Origin: Pilimelia columellifera
GTDB lineage: Bacteria; Actinomycetota; Actinomycetes; Mycobacteriales; Micromonosporaceae
Direction: 5' to 3'
NCBI RefSeq assembly: GCF_039532605.1
Contig: NZ_BAAARY010000005.1
Span: 248,001-312,000 of the forward strand
Length of the DNA stretch: 64,000 bases
Part shown: piece after piece, positions 34,504 to 42,742 of the stretch
Layout of the letters: every line of letters begins with the position of its first letter
Numbering within the stretch: position 1 is the stretch's first letter
Program-made: the position numbers and the translations under genes
The notes under the pieces: model-generated
Databases searched by the model: none
What the model was told of the DNA's origin: nothing
What the model saw: the letters and a program-made list of their open reading frames with translations, nothing else

Positions 34504-34946
34504 GCACGCGCGACGGTCTGCCCATCGAGGTCCTGCTGGTCGAGGACGACCCGGGCGACGCGCTCATGACGCAGGAGGCGTTCGAGCACAACAAGGTCAA
34601 CAATCGGCTGACGGTGGTCGCCGACGGCGCCGAGGCGCTGGCGTACCTGCGCCGGGAGGGCGAGTACGCGGACGCCGCCCGGCCGGATCTGGTGCTGCTC
34701 GACCTCAACCTGCCCCGCCGCGACGGCCGCGAGGTGTTAGCCAGCATCAAGGAGGACCCCGCGTTGCGCAGCATCCCGGTGGTGGTGCTGACGACCTCGC
34801 AGGCCGACGAGGACATCGTGCGCAGCTACCAGTTGCACGCCAACGCGTATGTGACCAAGCCGGTGGATTTCGAGCGGTTCATCGAGGTGGTCCGCCAGAT
34901 CGACGAGTTCTTCGTCAGCGTGGTGAAACTGCCGCCGAAGGCGTGA
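34500..34946 (+). CDS. Single-domain response regulator (Rcp1-like)
   Basis: A 148-residue receiver-only protein with EVLLVEDDPGDALMT, phospho-acceptor Asp68 in VLLDLNLPRRDG, VVVLTTS and AYVTKPVDF. Its long insertion before the Asp strand (AYLRREGEYADAARP) is typical of Rcp1-type regulators paired with phytochrome-like kinases. ATG 34500 overlaps the kinase stop (ATGA), and its stop overlaps the next gene (GTGA). It likely passes phosphate between the kinase and another partner. Confidence 0.88.
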   Translation: MSTRDGLPIEVLLVEDDPGDALMTQEAFEHNKVNNRLTVVADGAEALAYLRREGEYADAARPDLVLLDLNLPRRDGREVLASIKEDPALRSIPVVVLTTSQADEDIVRSYQLHANAYVTKPVDFERFIEVVRQIDEFFVSVVKLPPKA

Positions 34947-35758
34947 GCGTGCTCGCCGAGGTCGCCCCCCTCATCAGACGCACCGCCCAGGCGGTCGTGC
35001 TGCCGTACTACCGGCGGCTGGCCGCCGCCGACATCCGGGCCAAGGGCGTCGGGGACATCGTGACGGTCGCCGACCATCTCGCCGAGCGCATGCTCACCGA
35101 CGGGCTGCGCGAGATCCTGCCGGGGTCGCGGGTGGTTGGCGAGGAAGCTGTGTCGGACGATCCGACCGTCCTGGACGCCCTGCGCGGCGCCGGCCCGGTG
35201 TGGTTGGTGGACCCGGTGGACGGCACCGCGAACTTCGCCGCCGGCGCGGGCGCGTTCATGATGCTCATCGCCCTCCTGCGGGCGGGCGCGCCGGAGCAGG
35301 CGTGGCTTTTCGACCCGCTGACGGATGCCATGGCGACGGCCAGCCGCGGCGGCGGCGCGTTCGTGGATGAGGCCCCGGCGCGGGTGGCCCCGGTGTCCGC
35401 GTCCAGCCTGCGGGGCGCGGTGTCGGCGCGGTCGTTGCCGTCCCGGATCGTGGCCCGGGCACGGGCCGGGGGCCTGGGCGAGCTGCTGCCGGGGCTGCGC
35501 TGCACCGGGCGCGAGTACCCGGACATCGTCAGCGGCGCGCAGGACTTCGCGATGTTCTGGTGGACCCAGCCGTGGGACCACGCGGCCGGTTCGCTGTTCC
35601 TGGCCGAGGCGGGCGGGGTGGCCCGGCGCCTGGACGGCGCCCCGTACGACCCGACTGACAACCGGCAGGGGCTGTTGGCCGCGGCGGACGAGACGGTGTG
35701 GCGGAGGGTGCGGGACGTCGTCGCCGACGAGGTGGGTCAGGGCCGTCCGAAGCCGTAG
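34943..35758 (+). CDS. Inositol-monophosphatase family protein
   Basis: A 271-residue Mg2+- and Li+-sensitive-type phosphatase. The metal-binding motifs are complete: GEEAV (Glu), WLVDPVDGTANF (the DPxDGT motif) and QPWDHAAGSLFLAEAGG near the C-terminus. Substrates in the family include inositol phosphate, fructose bisphosphate, PAP and histidinol phosphate; none is indicated here. GTG 34943 overlaps the previous stop. Its last 22 bases overlap the end of the convergent NlpC/P60 gene. Confidence 0.88.
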   Translation: MSVLAEVAPLIRRTAQAVVLPYYRRLAAADIRAKGVGDIVTVADHLAERMLTDGLREILPGSRVVGEEAVSDDPTVLDALRGAGPVWLVDPVDGTANFAAGAGAFMMLIALLRAGAPEQAWLFDPLTDAMATASRGGGAFVDEAPARVAPVSASSLRGAVSARSLPSRIVARARAGGLGELLPGLRCTGREYPDIVSGAQDFAMFWWTQPWDHAAGSLFLAEAGGVARRLDGAPYDPTDNRQGLLAAADETVWRRVRDVVADEVGQGRPKP

Positions 35759-36705
35759 ATCGGGGCGTAGCTCATCGGGTCGGTGCGCACGTTCTGGCCG
35801 AAGGTCGGGGCGTGGACGATCCGTCCGCCGCCGACGTACATGCCGACGTGCGAGATGCCGTCGTAGTAGAAGACCAGGTCCCCGGGGCGTAGCTGGGCGC
35901 GGCTGATCCGGGTGACGCTGTTCCACTGCCGGGCTGAGTTGTGCGGCAGTCCCCGCCCGCCACGGCGCCAGGCGGAGCTGGTGAGACCAGAGCAGTCGTA
36001 CTGGTGGGGGCCGGCGCCGCCCCAGCCGTACGGCTTGCCGATCTGGCTCAAGGCGAAGCGGACGGCCGCCCCGGCGGCGCCGGCGGCGTGGACGCGCATG
36101 ACGGCCGGGGCCGACTCGGCACGCTGGGCGCGGGGCGCCCGCCGTTCGGCCGCGACGACGGCCGGGGTGAGCCTCTGGATCTCCTGCTCGATGTGCCGAC
36201 GCTTGGCGGCGAGTTGGGCGCGTTGCTTGTTCTGGGTGGCGGCCAGCGTGGCGAGCTGCCGCTGGGCCTGGAGGAAGTCGCGTTGGGAGCGGGCCAGCGC
36301 GTCGATGGCGCGTTCGCGTTTGTCGGTGAGGTGTTGGACCATGATGAGCCGCTCGGTGAGCTGGCCGGGCTCGGGGTCCGACAGCAGCGCGCCGACCCGG
36401 TAGCTGGCGGCGGATCGGTAGGTGCTGGCGGCGAGCTGGCCGACCTGGAGTCGGCGTTGGTCGATGGCGGCGCGCATCGGGGCCAGTTGTGGCGCGAGCG
36501 CGGCCAGCCGGGCGCGGGTGGCCGCCAGGTCCTCGCGGACCTCGTTGTGTTCCTCGACGACGACCTCGAGCCGGTGTCGGGCCCGGGTGAGCTGCTCTTC
36601 GGGAGTGGCCTGGGCGGCGAGTGCCGGAGTAAGAGTGGCGCAGGCCAGCGCTGATCCGGCGGCTACGGCGAGAAGGGGGCGTAGGCGGCGCGCGGCGTCA
36701 GTCAT
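35737..36705 (-). CDS. Secreted NlpC/P60 peptidoglycan hydrolase with coiled coil
   Basis: A 322-residue exported protein: signal peptide (1-31), a long coiled-coil region (35-190) rich in Arg/Gln/Ala/Leu like RipA-type proteins, then an NlpC/P60 domain (about 210-322). Catalytic Cys238 is in YDCSGLTSSAW, His in SHVGMYVGGG and the third polar residue in VHAPTFG. It should cleave D-iGlu-mDAP peptide links during growth or division, with the coiled coil keeping it inactive or localised. ATG 36705 has AGGTG 6 nt upstream; GTG 36711 is possible. It overlaps the inositol-phosphatase gene tail to tail. Confidence 0.88.
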   Translation of the reverse strand: MTDAARRLRPLLAVAAGSALACATLTPALAAQATPEEQLTRARHRLEVVVEEHNEVREDLAATRARLAALAPQLAPMRAAIDQRRLQVGQLAASTYRSAASYRVGALLSDPEPGQLTERLIMVQHLTDKRERAIDALARSQRDFLQAQRQLATLAATQNKQRAQLAAKRRHIEQEIQRLTPAVVAAERRAPRAQRAESAPAVMRVHAAGAAGAAVRFALSQIGKPYGWGGAGPHQYDCSGLTSSAWRRGGRGLPHNSARQWNSVTRISRAQLRPGDLVFYYDGISHVGMYVGGGRIVHAPTFGQNVRTDPMSYAPIYGFGRP

Positions 36706-36827
36706 AGGCACACCTGTTCAACGACCTAAAATAGGAAATAGTTACTGAATTAGGGCATTTGTATCATGACGTCGGCGGTCCACCCACGGCGCGACACACC
36801 GGCCTCGGACCACGCCGATCACGCGGC

Positions 36828-36833
36828 TACGCT
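36828..36833 (+). promoter_or_regulatory. -10 hexamer of a likely leaderless gene
   Basis: TACGCT ends 6 nt before GTG 36840, placing the transcription start on the start codon. The AT-rich 36712-36770 segment upstream probably holds the promoter of the divergent NlpC/P60 gene. Confidence 0.4.
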
Positions 36834-36839
36834 CGTCAG

Positions 36840-37829
36840 GTGGCGCAGAACGTGACGCAGGACCCGACCGACCCGTCGCCGCAGGCGCCGACGGGGCCGC
36901 CGACGCCTGCCCAGACCCGAGCCGCCGACCGCACCGCGCTCCGCACCGCCGGCATCATCGGCGGGCTCATCGCCGCGCTGCTCCTGGGCTTCACGCTCGG
37001 TCGCACCGCGGCCGTCCCGGCCGCCGCACCGGCGAGCCTCCCCGACGACCACCCGCACGCCCTCGGCGCGCCCTCCCACGGGCACGGCGGCACCGCCGGC
37101 GTCAACGGGGAGGCTGTCGTCGGCGGCGTCGCCGTGGGGATGGCCGCTACCGCGGTCGGGTTCCGGATGGCGCCGGCCAGCACCGAGCTGCCCGCCGGGC
37201 GGGACGCGACCTTCCGGTTCCAGATCCGCGGCGCCGCCGGCGCCCCGGTCACCAGCTTCGTCACCGTCCACGAGAAGCCGCTGCACCTCATCGTGGTGCG
37301 CCGCGACCTCACCGGCTACCAGCACCTGCACCCCACCATGGCCGCGGACGGGACGTGGAGCGTGCCGCTGCGGCTGCCCCAGCCCGGCGTCTGGCACGCC
37401 TACGCCGACTTCACCGCGACCGACCCGGCCGGCCAGCAGGTCCCGCTCACCCTCGGCGTCGACATCACGGCCGCGGGCGCCTACCGACCGGAGCCGTTGC
37501 CGGCCCCGACCAACGCCGTCGCCATCGACGGATACCAGGTCAGCCAGGAGGGCACGCCCCGCGCGGGGACGATCCAACCGTTACGGTTCCGGGTCACCCG
37601 GGCCGGGTCACCGGCCTTCCTCGACCGCTATCTCGGGGCGTACGGGCACCTGGTGGTCATCCGGGAGAACGACCTCGGCTACGTGCATGTCCACGCCGAC
37701 GTCACCATGGCCGCCGACTCCGTCCAGTTCTGGCTGTCGCCCCCCAGCCCGGGCCGGTACCGGATGTTCCTGGACTTCCAGACCGGCGGCAAGGTCCGCA
37801 CGGCGGCGTTCACGCTCGTGGTGGGCTGA
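36840..37829 (+). CDS. Membrane-anchored His-containing protein, possibly metal-binding
   Basis: A 329-residue protein with a Thr/Pro-rich cytosolic N-terminus, one TM helix (about residues 40-60) and an extracytoplasmic part. After the TM is a His-rich stretch (DDHPHALGAPSHGHGG), then two similar beta-sandwich halves. The first contains KPLHLIVVRRDLTGYQHLHPTM, the second GHLVVIRENDLGYVHVHADV. Paired HLHP/HVHAD motifs are seen in actinobacterial heavy-metal or copper-associated proteins, so metal binding at the cell surface is plausible. GTG 36840 is chosen because of the -10 hexamer; an in-frame GTG at 36852 is possible. The end overlaps the convergent methyltransferase gene by 20 bases. Confidence 0.65.
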   Translation: MAQNVTQDPTDPSPQAPTGPPTPAQTRAADRTALRTAGIIGGLIAALLLGFTLGRTAAVPAAAPASLPDDHPHALGAPSHGHGGTAGVNGEAVVGGVAVGMAATAVGFRMAPASTELPAGRDATFRFQIRGAAGAPVTSFVTVHEKPLHLIVVRRDLTGYQHLHPTMAADGTWSVPLRLPQPGVWHAYADFTATDPAGQQVPLTLGVDITAAGAYRPEPLPAPTNAVAIDGYQVSQEGTPRAGTIQPLRFRVTRAGSPAFLDRYLGAYGHLVVIRENDLGYVHVHADVTMAADSVQFWLSPPSPGRYRMFLDFQTGGKVRTAAFTLVVG

Positions 37830-38967
37830 CCGCCAGCAACCCCGCCAAGGCCGGCACGACCCGCCACGCGGCCACCAGCTCCTCATACTCGGCCGCCGCG
37901 GCGGCCGAAGCCTCGGGCCCGGCGTCCGCCGCCGGACCCCGTCGCGCCCGCAGCAGCGTGTTACGCGGAGTGTGGGCGGAGTCGATGAAGTCCACGACCT
38001 CCACCTGGTACCCGGCGCGGCGTAGCAGCGCCGCGCGCATAGCGTCGGTCAAGGTGTCCGCCAGCCGTTCGCGCAGGATGCCGTGGCGGGTCAGCGGCGT
38101 GGCGGGCAGCGCCCGCAACTGGCTCGCCAGGTCGTGGTGGCAGCACGGCGCCGCCAGCACCCAACGGGCCCGCCAGCCCAGCGCCCGCGCCAACGCCTCG
38201 TCGGTGGCGGTGTCGCAGGCGTGCAGCGCCAGCGCCACCTGCGGCGCCGGGTCGACGACCGCGTCGGCGATCGAGGCGGCGACGAAACGGACCTGATCGG
38301 CCACGCCCAGCCGCTGGGCCAGCGCCGTGTTCCGGTCCCGCTGATCCTCCCGGACCTCCACCCCGGTCACCAGGACGGTGTGGCCGCGCCCGGTGAGGTA
38401 GCGGTGCGCGGCGAACGTCAGGTACGCGTTGCCGCAGCCGAGATCGACCACCCGGAGCGGGTCCGGCAGGCCGTCGGCGGGCAGCGTCGCGGCGAGGGCG
38501 CGCAGGAACGCGTCCACCTGACGGCGTTTGGCCGCTCCACCGCCGATGACGTCGAATAGCGGGTCGCCGGGGTCGAGCAGGTGCTGCCTGGGGCGGTCGT
38601 GGCTGGTGTCGACCGCCGCCACCGCCGCCCGGCCCGCCCGGTGCAGCTGGGCCAGACCCCGCTTGGTCACCCGGACCTGTAGGACCGTGTCGACGGTCTC
38701 GACGTGCCAGTTGCCGTGCGGCCTGGCCAGCAGCCCGTCGACGGCCGACGGCAGCTCGTCGGCGGACAGGTTCCTGGTGGTGGGTCGGACGCCGTCGGTG
38801 GTGACGAGCTGGACGAGCCGGCCGCCGCGGCCGACGACCGGCCGCAGCTCCGCCCGATCCGGCGTGTCCTGGCCCCGCCGCCGGCCGGCTGCCACCGCAC
38901 GCACCAGATCAGGACACAACAACAGCGCCCGCACCTCGGCGAGCGCCTCGGTGAGGGTGAGCGGCAC
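37810..38967 (-). CDS. SAM-dependent methyltransferase (METTL25/Methyltransf_32-like)
   Basis: A 385-residue protein. Residues 1-145 form an N-terminal domain with LVQLVTTDGVRPTTRNLS; the methyltransferase core then has the motif VVDLGCGNAYLTFAAHRYL, GVEVREDQRDRNTALA, ALHACDTATDEALARAL and APCCHHDLASQL. The HACD and PCCHH motifs define the family, whose eukaryotic members methylate RNA or protein. The C-terminus is Ala-rich. The ATG lies 2 bases after the helicase stop, so it is probably translated with it, hinting at an RNA-related role. Confidence 0.8.
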   Translation of the reverse strand: MPLTLTEALAEVRALLLCPDLVRAVAAGRRRGQDTPDRAELRPVVGRGGRLVQLVTTDGVRPTTRNLSADELPSAVDGLLARPHGNWHVETVDTVLQVRVTKRGLAQLHRAGRAAVAAVDTSHDRPRQHLLDPGDPLFDVIGGGAAKRRQVDAFLRALAATLPADGLPDPLRVVDLGCGNAYLTFAAHRYLTGRGHTVLVTGVEVREDQRDRNTALAQRLGVADQVRFVAASIADAVVDPAPQVALALHACDTATDEALARALGWRARWVLAAPCCHHDLASQLRALPATPLTRHGILRERLADTLTDAMRAALLRRAGYQVEVVDFIDSAHTPRNTLLRARRGPAADAGPEASAAAAAEYEELVAAWRVVPALAGLLAVSPPRA

Positions 38968-38969
38968 GG

Positions 38970-40664
38970 TCAGCCCGCGTTCGGCGGCGTGGCCGACTCG
39001 CCCTGCCCGCCTCCGCCGCTGCGGCGCCGGCGACGGCGCGGCTTGCGGGTCGCGTCCCCGCCGGTGTTCGGGTCGCTCGGGGTGGCCGGGCCGCCCGTCG
39101 GCGCCGGGCCGCCCTCGGCGGCGACGACCTCGCCAGCCCTGCGCCGGCGCCGGGGCCGCGACGTGCGGGAGCTGTCGGCGTCCGGGATCTCGGTCTCGGC
39201 GGTGTCGCTGCGCCGGGCGTCGCCGGAACGTGCGCCACGGCCCTCCGAGCGTCCGCTGTCGCGACCGCCCCGGCCTTCGGGGCGTCCACCGGAACGGCCG
39301 CCGTCACGGTCGCGCCGGGGGCGATCGGAGCGTCCGCCGCTGGAGCGTCCGCCGAGGTCCTCCTCGACCTCCGCGCCCAGGCCGGCGCGGGTCCGCTCGG
39401 CCGAGGGCAGGGTGCTGCTCACGTCGGTGGGGATGTCGAGGTCGGTGAACAGGTACGGCGAGGTGTGGTAGGTCTCCGGAGGTACGGGCAGCTCAAGACC
39501 CATGTGCTTGTTGATGATCGCCCAGCGGGGCATGTCCTCCCAGTCGACGAAGGTCACCGCCACCCCGGTGGCGCCAGCGCGACCGGTGCGGCCGATCCGG
39601 TGGGTGTAGGTGTCCTGGTCCTCCGGGCAGTCGTAGTTGATCACATGCGTGACGCCGGAGACGTCCAGACCTCGGGCGGCGACGTCGGTGGCGACCAGCA
39701 CGTCGATCTTGCCGTTGCGGAAGGCGCGCAGCGCCCGTTCCCGGGCGCCCTGGTTGAGATCCCCGTGGACGGCGGCGACGGCGAAGCCCCGGAAGTCCAG
39801 ATCCTCGGCGACCCGGTCGGCGGCCCGCTTGGTCCGCGTGAAGATCATCGTCAGGCCACGGTCGTTGGCCTGCAGGATCCGCGACACCACCTCGATCTTG
39901 TTGAGCGGGTGGGTGCGGTAGATGACCTGCTTGGTCAGCGGCGACGGGCCCGTCTCGGCGCTGTGCCCGGCGTGGATCGTCACCGGGTGCTTCTGGAACC
40001 GGCGGGCCAGGCCGACGATCGGGTCGGGCATGGTGGCCGAGAAGAGCATCGTCTGACGCTCCTCCGGCAGCATCGCCAGGATCCGCTCGACATCGTCAAG
40101 GAAGCCCAGGTCGAGCATCCGGTCCGCCTCGTCCAGCACCAGAGCCCGGACCTCGGTCAGCTTGATCTTCTTCTGCTTGGCCAGGTCAAGCAGTCGACCC
40201 GGCGTGCTGACCAGGATCTCGACGCCAGCGGCTAAAGCTTCGACCTGCGGCTCATAGGCCACGCCGCCGTACAGCGCCAACACCCGCACCCCGCGCAGCC
40301 GGCCGGCCAGCGCGAGGTCCTTGGCGACCTGGATGCCAAGCTCACGGGTCGGAACGATGACCAGCGCCTGGGGCAGACCGGTGCCGCCCTCGGATGGCGC
40401 CAGCGACCGGTCGACCAGCGGCAGGCCGAAGCCGAACGTCTTACCCGTGCCGGTGGGCGCCTGACCGATGAGGTCGGTTCCGCGCAGCGCGATCGGCAGC
40501 GCGTACTCCTGGATGGCGAAAGCGTGGACGATGCCCGCCTCGGCCAGCGCCGCCACCGTCTCCGGCCGGGCGCCAAGCTCCGCGAAGGTCGGCGAGTCGG
40601 TCCGGGCTGGCGGGCGCTGGCCGATCTCGGCGGGCGCGGCTGAAGTGTTGTGCAAGTCGCTCAT
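38970..40664 (-). CDS. DEAD-box RNA helicase
   Basis: A 564-residue RhlE-like helicase with the Q motif region, Walker A APTGTGKT, PTRELGIQ, TPGRLLDL, VLDEADRML (the DEAD box), SATMPDPI, TKRAADRV, ATDVAARGLD and HRIGRTGRAG. After residue 430 comes a long Arg/Gly/Ser/Asp-rich tail (RSSGGRSDRPRRD, several GR repeats) that ends in a basic RRRRRRSGG patch, suited to RNA binding. It should unwind RNA in ribosome assembly or RNA decay. ATG 40664; the next gene overlaps almost end to start. Confidence 0.93.
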   Translation of the reverse strand: MSDLHNTSAAPAEIGQRPPARTDSPTFAELGARPETVAALAEAGIVHAFAIQEYALPIALRGTDLIGQAPTGTGKTFGFGLPLVDRSLAPSEGGTGLPQALVIVPTRELGIQVAKDLALAGRLRGVRVLALYGGVAYEPQVEALAAGVEILVSTPGRLLDLAKQKKIKLTEVRALVLDEADRMLDLGFLDDVERILAMLPEERQTMLFSATMPDPIVGLARRFQKHPVTIHAGHSAETGPSPLTKQVIYRTHPLNKIEVVSRILQANDRGLTMIFTRTKRAADRVAEDLDFRGFAVAAVHGDLNQGARERALRAFRNGKIDVLVATDVAARGLDVSGVTHVINYDCPEDQDTYTHRIGRTGRAGATGVAVTFVDWEDMPRWAIINKHMGLELPVPPETYHTSPYLFTDLDIPTDVSSTLPSAERTRAGLGAEVEEDLGGRSSGGRSDRPRRDRDGGRSGGRPEGRGGRDSGRSEGRGARSGDARRSDTAETEIPDADSSRTSRPRRRRRAGEVVAAEGGPAPTGGPATPSDPNTGGDATRKPRRRRRRSGGGGQGESATPPNAG

Positions 40665-40927
40665 GGGGTTGTCAGGGGTGCCTCTCGTGGGTGCGCCCCG
40701 TCACCAGCAGAGGGCGCGATCGGTGTCGCGGGCCGCACGCGGATATCGTTCCGCGGGCCGCGCGTGCGCGGTAGCACGTCCTCCGCCCCACGCTCCGGAT
40801 CTCCTCGGGGAGAGCGGGCCATCGAGTGGGTTGCTACCAGCAGCTTCTTGCTGGCCATCGTACCTGACAGGCCAGCGCCGACAGCTCGGCGTGTCGCGTG
40901 CGCGCTCGCGCGTGACGTTCCGCCGGG

Positions 40928-40933
40928 TACATT
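40928..40933 (+). promoter_or_regulatory. -10 hexamer of a likely leaderless gene
   Basis: TACATT ends 7 nt before GTG 40941; no Shine-Dalgarno sequence precedes the start. Confidence 0.4.
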
Positions 40934-40940
40934 CCGAGCC

Positions 40941-41639
40941 GTGCCTGACCAGTCCCGATTCCAGCCCGCCGCGCCGCCCGACGGGAACCGCTCCGCCGAC
41001 CCGACCCGCGCGGAGGGATTCGCCGATCTGCTCGGCCTGCTGGCGATGGGCGCGCTGTTGGCGTTCGACCGGATCGCCGCCGACGCCCGGCTCGCCCCGG
41101 ACCTGGCCCGCCGGGCCGCTCTCAGCGAGATGGCCGCCGCGGAGGTCGAGGTCTACCGGCGGCTCGCCGGGCAGCTCGAAGCCCTGGGCGTCGAGCCGGA
41201 GGCGGTCATGGCCCCCTACCTGCCGGCGCTTGAGGCGTACCACGCCCGCACCGTCCCCACCGACTGGTGGGAGGCGTTGACGAAGGCGTACGTCGGCAAC
41301 GGCATCGCCGACGATTTCCACCGGGTGGCCGCCGGGCGGCTCGACCCTGCCGGCCGGGATGCCGTCCTGTCGGCTCTGCACGCGTCGGCGTACCAGCAGT
41401 ACGCCGCGGTCGAGATCAGAACGGCCATCGACGGGTCCCCGGAGCTGGGCAGCCGGCTGTCGATGTGGGCGCGTCGGCTCGTCGGGGAAGGGCTCTCGCA
41501 GGCGCAGAGCGTCGCCGCCGGGCAGCCCGCGCTGGCCCGCCTGGTCCTCGACGGCGACCCGACCCGCCTCGTTGAGCTGCACCGGCGCCTGGTGGCCCGG
41601 CACAGCGACCGCATGGCGGCGGTCGGTCTGAGCAACTGA
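40941..41639 (+). CDS. Ferritin-like fold protein (tRNA-hydroxylase-like)
   Basis: A 232-residue all-helical protein of the actinobacterial ferritin-like group related to tRNA hydroxylases such as MiaE. Helical segments include GLLAMGALLAFDRIAADARLA, LSEMAAAEVEVYRRLA, ADDFHRVAAGRLD and QYAAVEIRTAID. The usual ExxH diiron ligands are not obvious (the position after EMAAAE lacks His), so metal binding may be lost. It is conserved beside DUF3107 and TetR genes in actinobacteria. GTG 40941 is supported by the -10 hexamer 7 nt upstream rather than by an RBS. Confidence 0.75.
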   Translation: MPDQSRFQPAAPPDGNRSADPTRAEGFADLLGLLAMGALLAFDRIAADARLAPDLARRAALSEMAAAEVEVYRRLAGQLEALGVEPEAVMAPYLPALEAYHARTVPTDWWEALTKAYVGNGIADDFHRVAAGRLDPAGRDAVLSALHASAYQQYAAVEIRTAIDGSPELGSRLSMWARRLVGEGLSQAQSVAAGQPALARLVLDGDPTRLVELHRRLVARHSDRMAAVGLSN

Positions 41640-41671
41640 AACGGCCCCGGGGCGAGTGCCCGGGGCCGTTT
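41639..41671. terminator. Bidirectional terminator
   Basis: AAACGGCCCCGGG and CCCGGGGCCGTTT form a perfect 13-bp stem around a 7-nt loop, ending with a short T run on either strand. It serves both the ferritin-like gene and the convergent DUF3107 gene. Confidence 0.9.
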
Positions 41672-41677
41672 CAACGG

Positions 41678-41902
41678 CTATCGGCCGAAGCCCACCGCGC
41701 GGACGCTCGCCTCGGCGATCTCCACGTAGGCGAGCTTGCCGACCGGGACGAGGACCCGGCGGCCCTTCTCGTCGGTGAGGGCGAGCACGCCGGTGTCACC
41801 GCTCATGGCTTCGGTGACGGCACGCTCCACCTCGTCCGGCGACTGGACGCTGTCCACGACGAGTTCCCGCGGCGCGTACTGGACGCCGATCTTGACCTCC
41901 AC
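41678..41902 (-). CDS. DUF3107 protein
   Basis: A 74-residue protein starting at GTG 41902 with GGGAGG 4-5 nt upstream. The sequence (MEVKIGVQYAPREL, SPDEVERAVTEAM, GRRVLVPVGKLAYVEI) matches the actinobacterial DUF3107 family, small ATP/GTP-independent proteins of unknown role. Strand order suggests a compact alpha/beta fold. It lies downstream of a TetR gene on the same strand, a conserved pair. Confidence 0.88.
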   Translation of the reverse strand: MEVKIGVQYAPRELVVDSVQSPDEVERAVTEAMSGDTGVLALTDEKGRRVLVPVGKLAYVEIAEASVRAVGFGR

Positions 41903-41990
41903 GTTGCCTCCCTTGGCGGTGACGCTGGCTCGGCGAAAGCCTACCGGGCCGACCGGTCCGAGACCGACAAGCGGCGTAGGCGGCTTCAGC

Positions 41991-42632
41991 TCACCGCGCT
42001 CCCTGCTCGCCCTGGGGCGGGAAGCTGGCGATGCCCCGCCACGCCAACGCCGCCAGCAACGCCTCGGCCTGCTCCTTCGGCACGGCGCGCCCGCCCGCCA
42101 GCCAGAACTGCGCGGCCGTCTCGGCGGCGCCGACCAGGCCGGAGGCCAGCAGCTCGGCGCGGGGGCGGTCGACCCCGGTGTTGCCGATGATGGTGTCGGT
42201 GATCGCCGCCACGCAGCCCGCCTCGACCCGGTCGACCCGTTCGCGGACCGCCGGATCGTTACGCAGGTCCGAGTCGAAGACGAGCCGGAACGCCCCGCTC
42301 TCGTGGTCCACGAAGTCGAAGTATGCCCGTACCGCGCCCCGGACCCGGTCCTTGTTGTCGTCGGCGACGTCCATGGCGGACCGGACCGCCGCCACGATCG
42401 CATCGCAGTGGGTGTCCAGCAACGCCAGATAGAGGTCGAGTTTGCCGGGGAAGTGCTGGTAGAGCACGGGTTTGGAGACCCCGGCGCGTTCGGCGATGTC
42501 ATCCATGGCCGCGGCGTGGTACCCCTGGGCCACGAAAACGTCCTGCGCCGCGGCGAGCAGCTGCTGACGTCTCGCTGACCGGGGCAGTCGGGTGGACCGA
42601 CCGGCCGCCCGCGCCTCGTCGACAGAATCCAT
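41991..42632 (-). CDS. TetR-family transcriptional regulator
   Basis: A 213-residue regulator. The N-terminal HTH has LLAAAQDVFVAQGYHAAAMDDIAERAGVSKPVLYQHFPGKLDLYLALL. The C-terminal ligand-binding domain is of a TetR type seen next to DUF3107. ATG 42632 has GGAGG 6 nt upstream. Divergent to the unknown gene at 42743; the 110-base gap between them may hold its operator, but no clear palindrome was found. Confidence 0.88.
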   Translation of the reverse strand: MDSVDEARAAGRSTRLPRSARRQQLLAAAQDVFVAQGYHAAAMDDIAERAGVSKPVLYQHFPGKLDLYLALLDTHCDAIVAAVRSAMDVADDNKDRVRGAVRAYFDFVDHESGAFRLVFDSDLRNDPAVRERVDRVEAGCVAAITDTIIGNTGVDRPRAELLASGLVGAAETAAQFWLAGGRAVPKEQAEALLAALAWRGIASFPPQGEQGAR

Positions 42633-42728
42633 CGGGTACCTCCATGCCCTGGGCCGCTCGCTGGACGGCGGCGTCGCGCCGGTGGCTCCGCGATTGGCGC
42701 GTGTCGCCATCCTGACCCACGCACACGG

Positions 42729-42734
42729 TAGCCT
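42729..42734 (+). promoter_or_regulatory. -10 hexamer close to start codon
   Basis: TAGCCT ends 8 nt before GTG 42743, compatible with a leaderless or nearly leaderless mRNA. Confidence 0.35.
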
Positions 42735-42742
42735 CAACGCAG

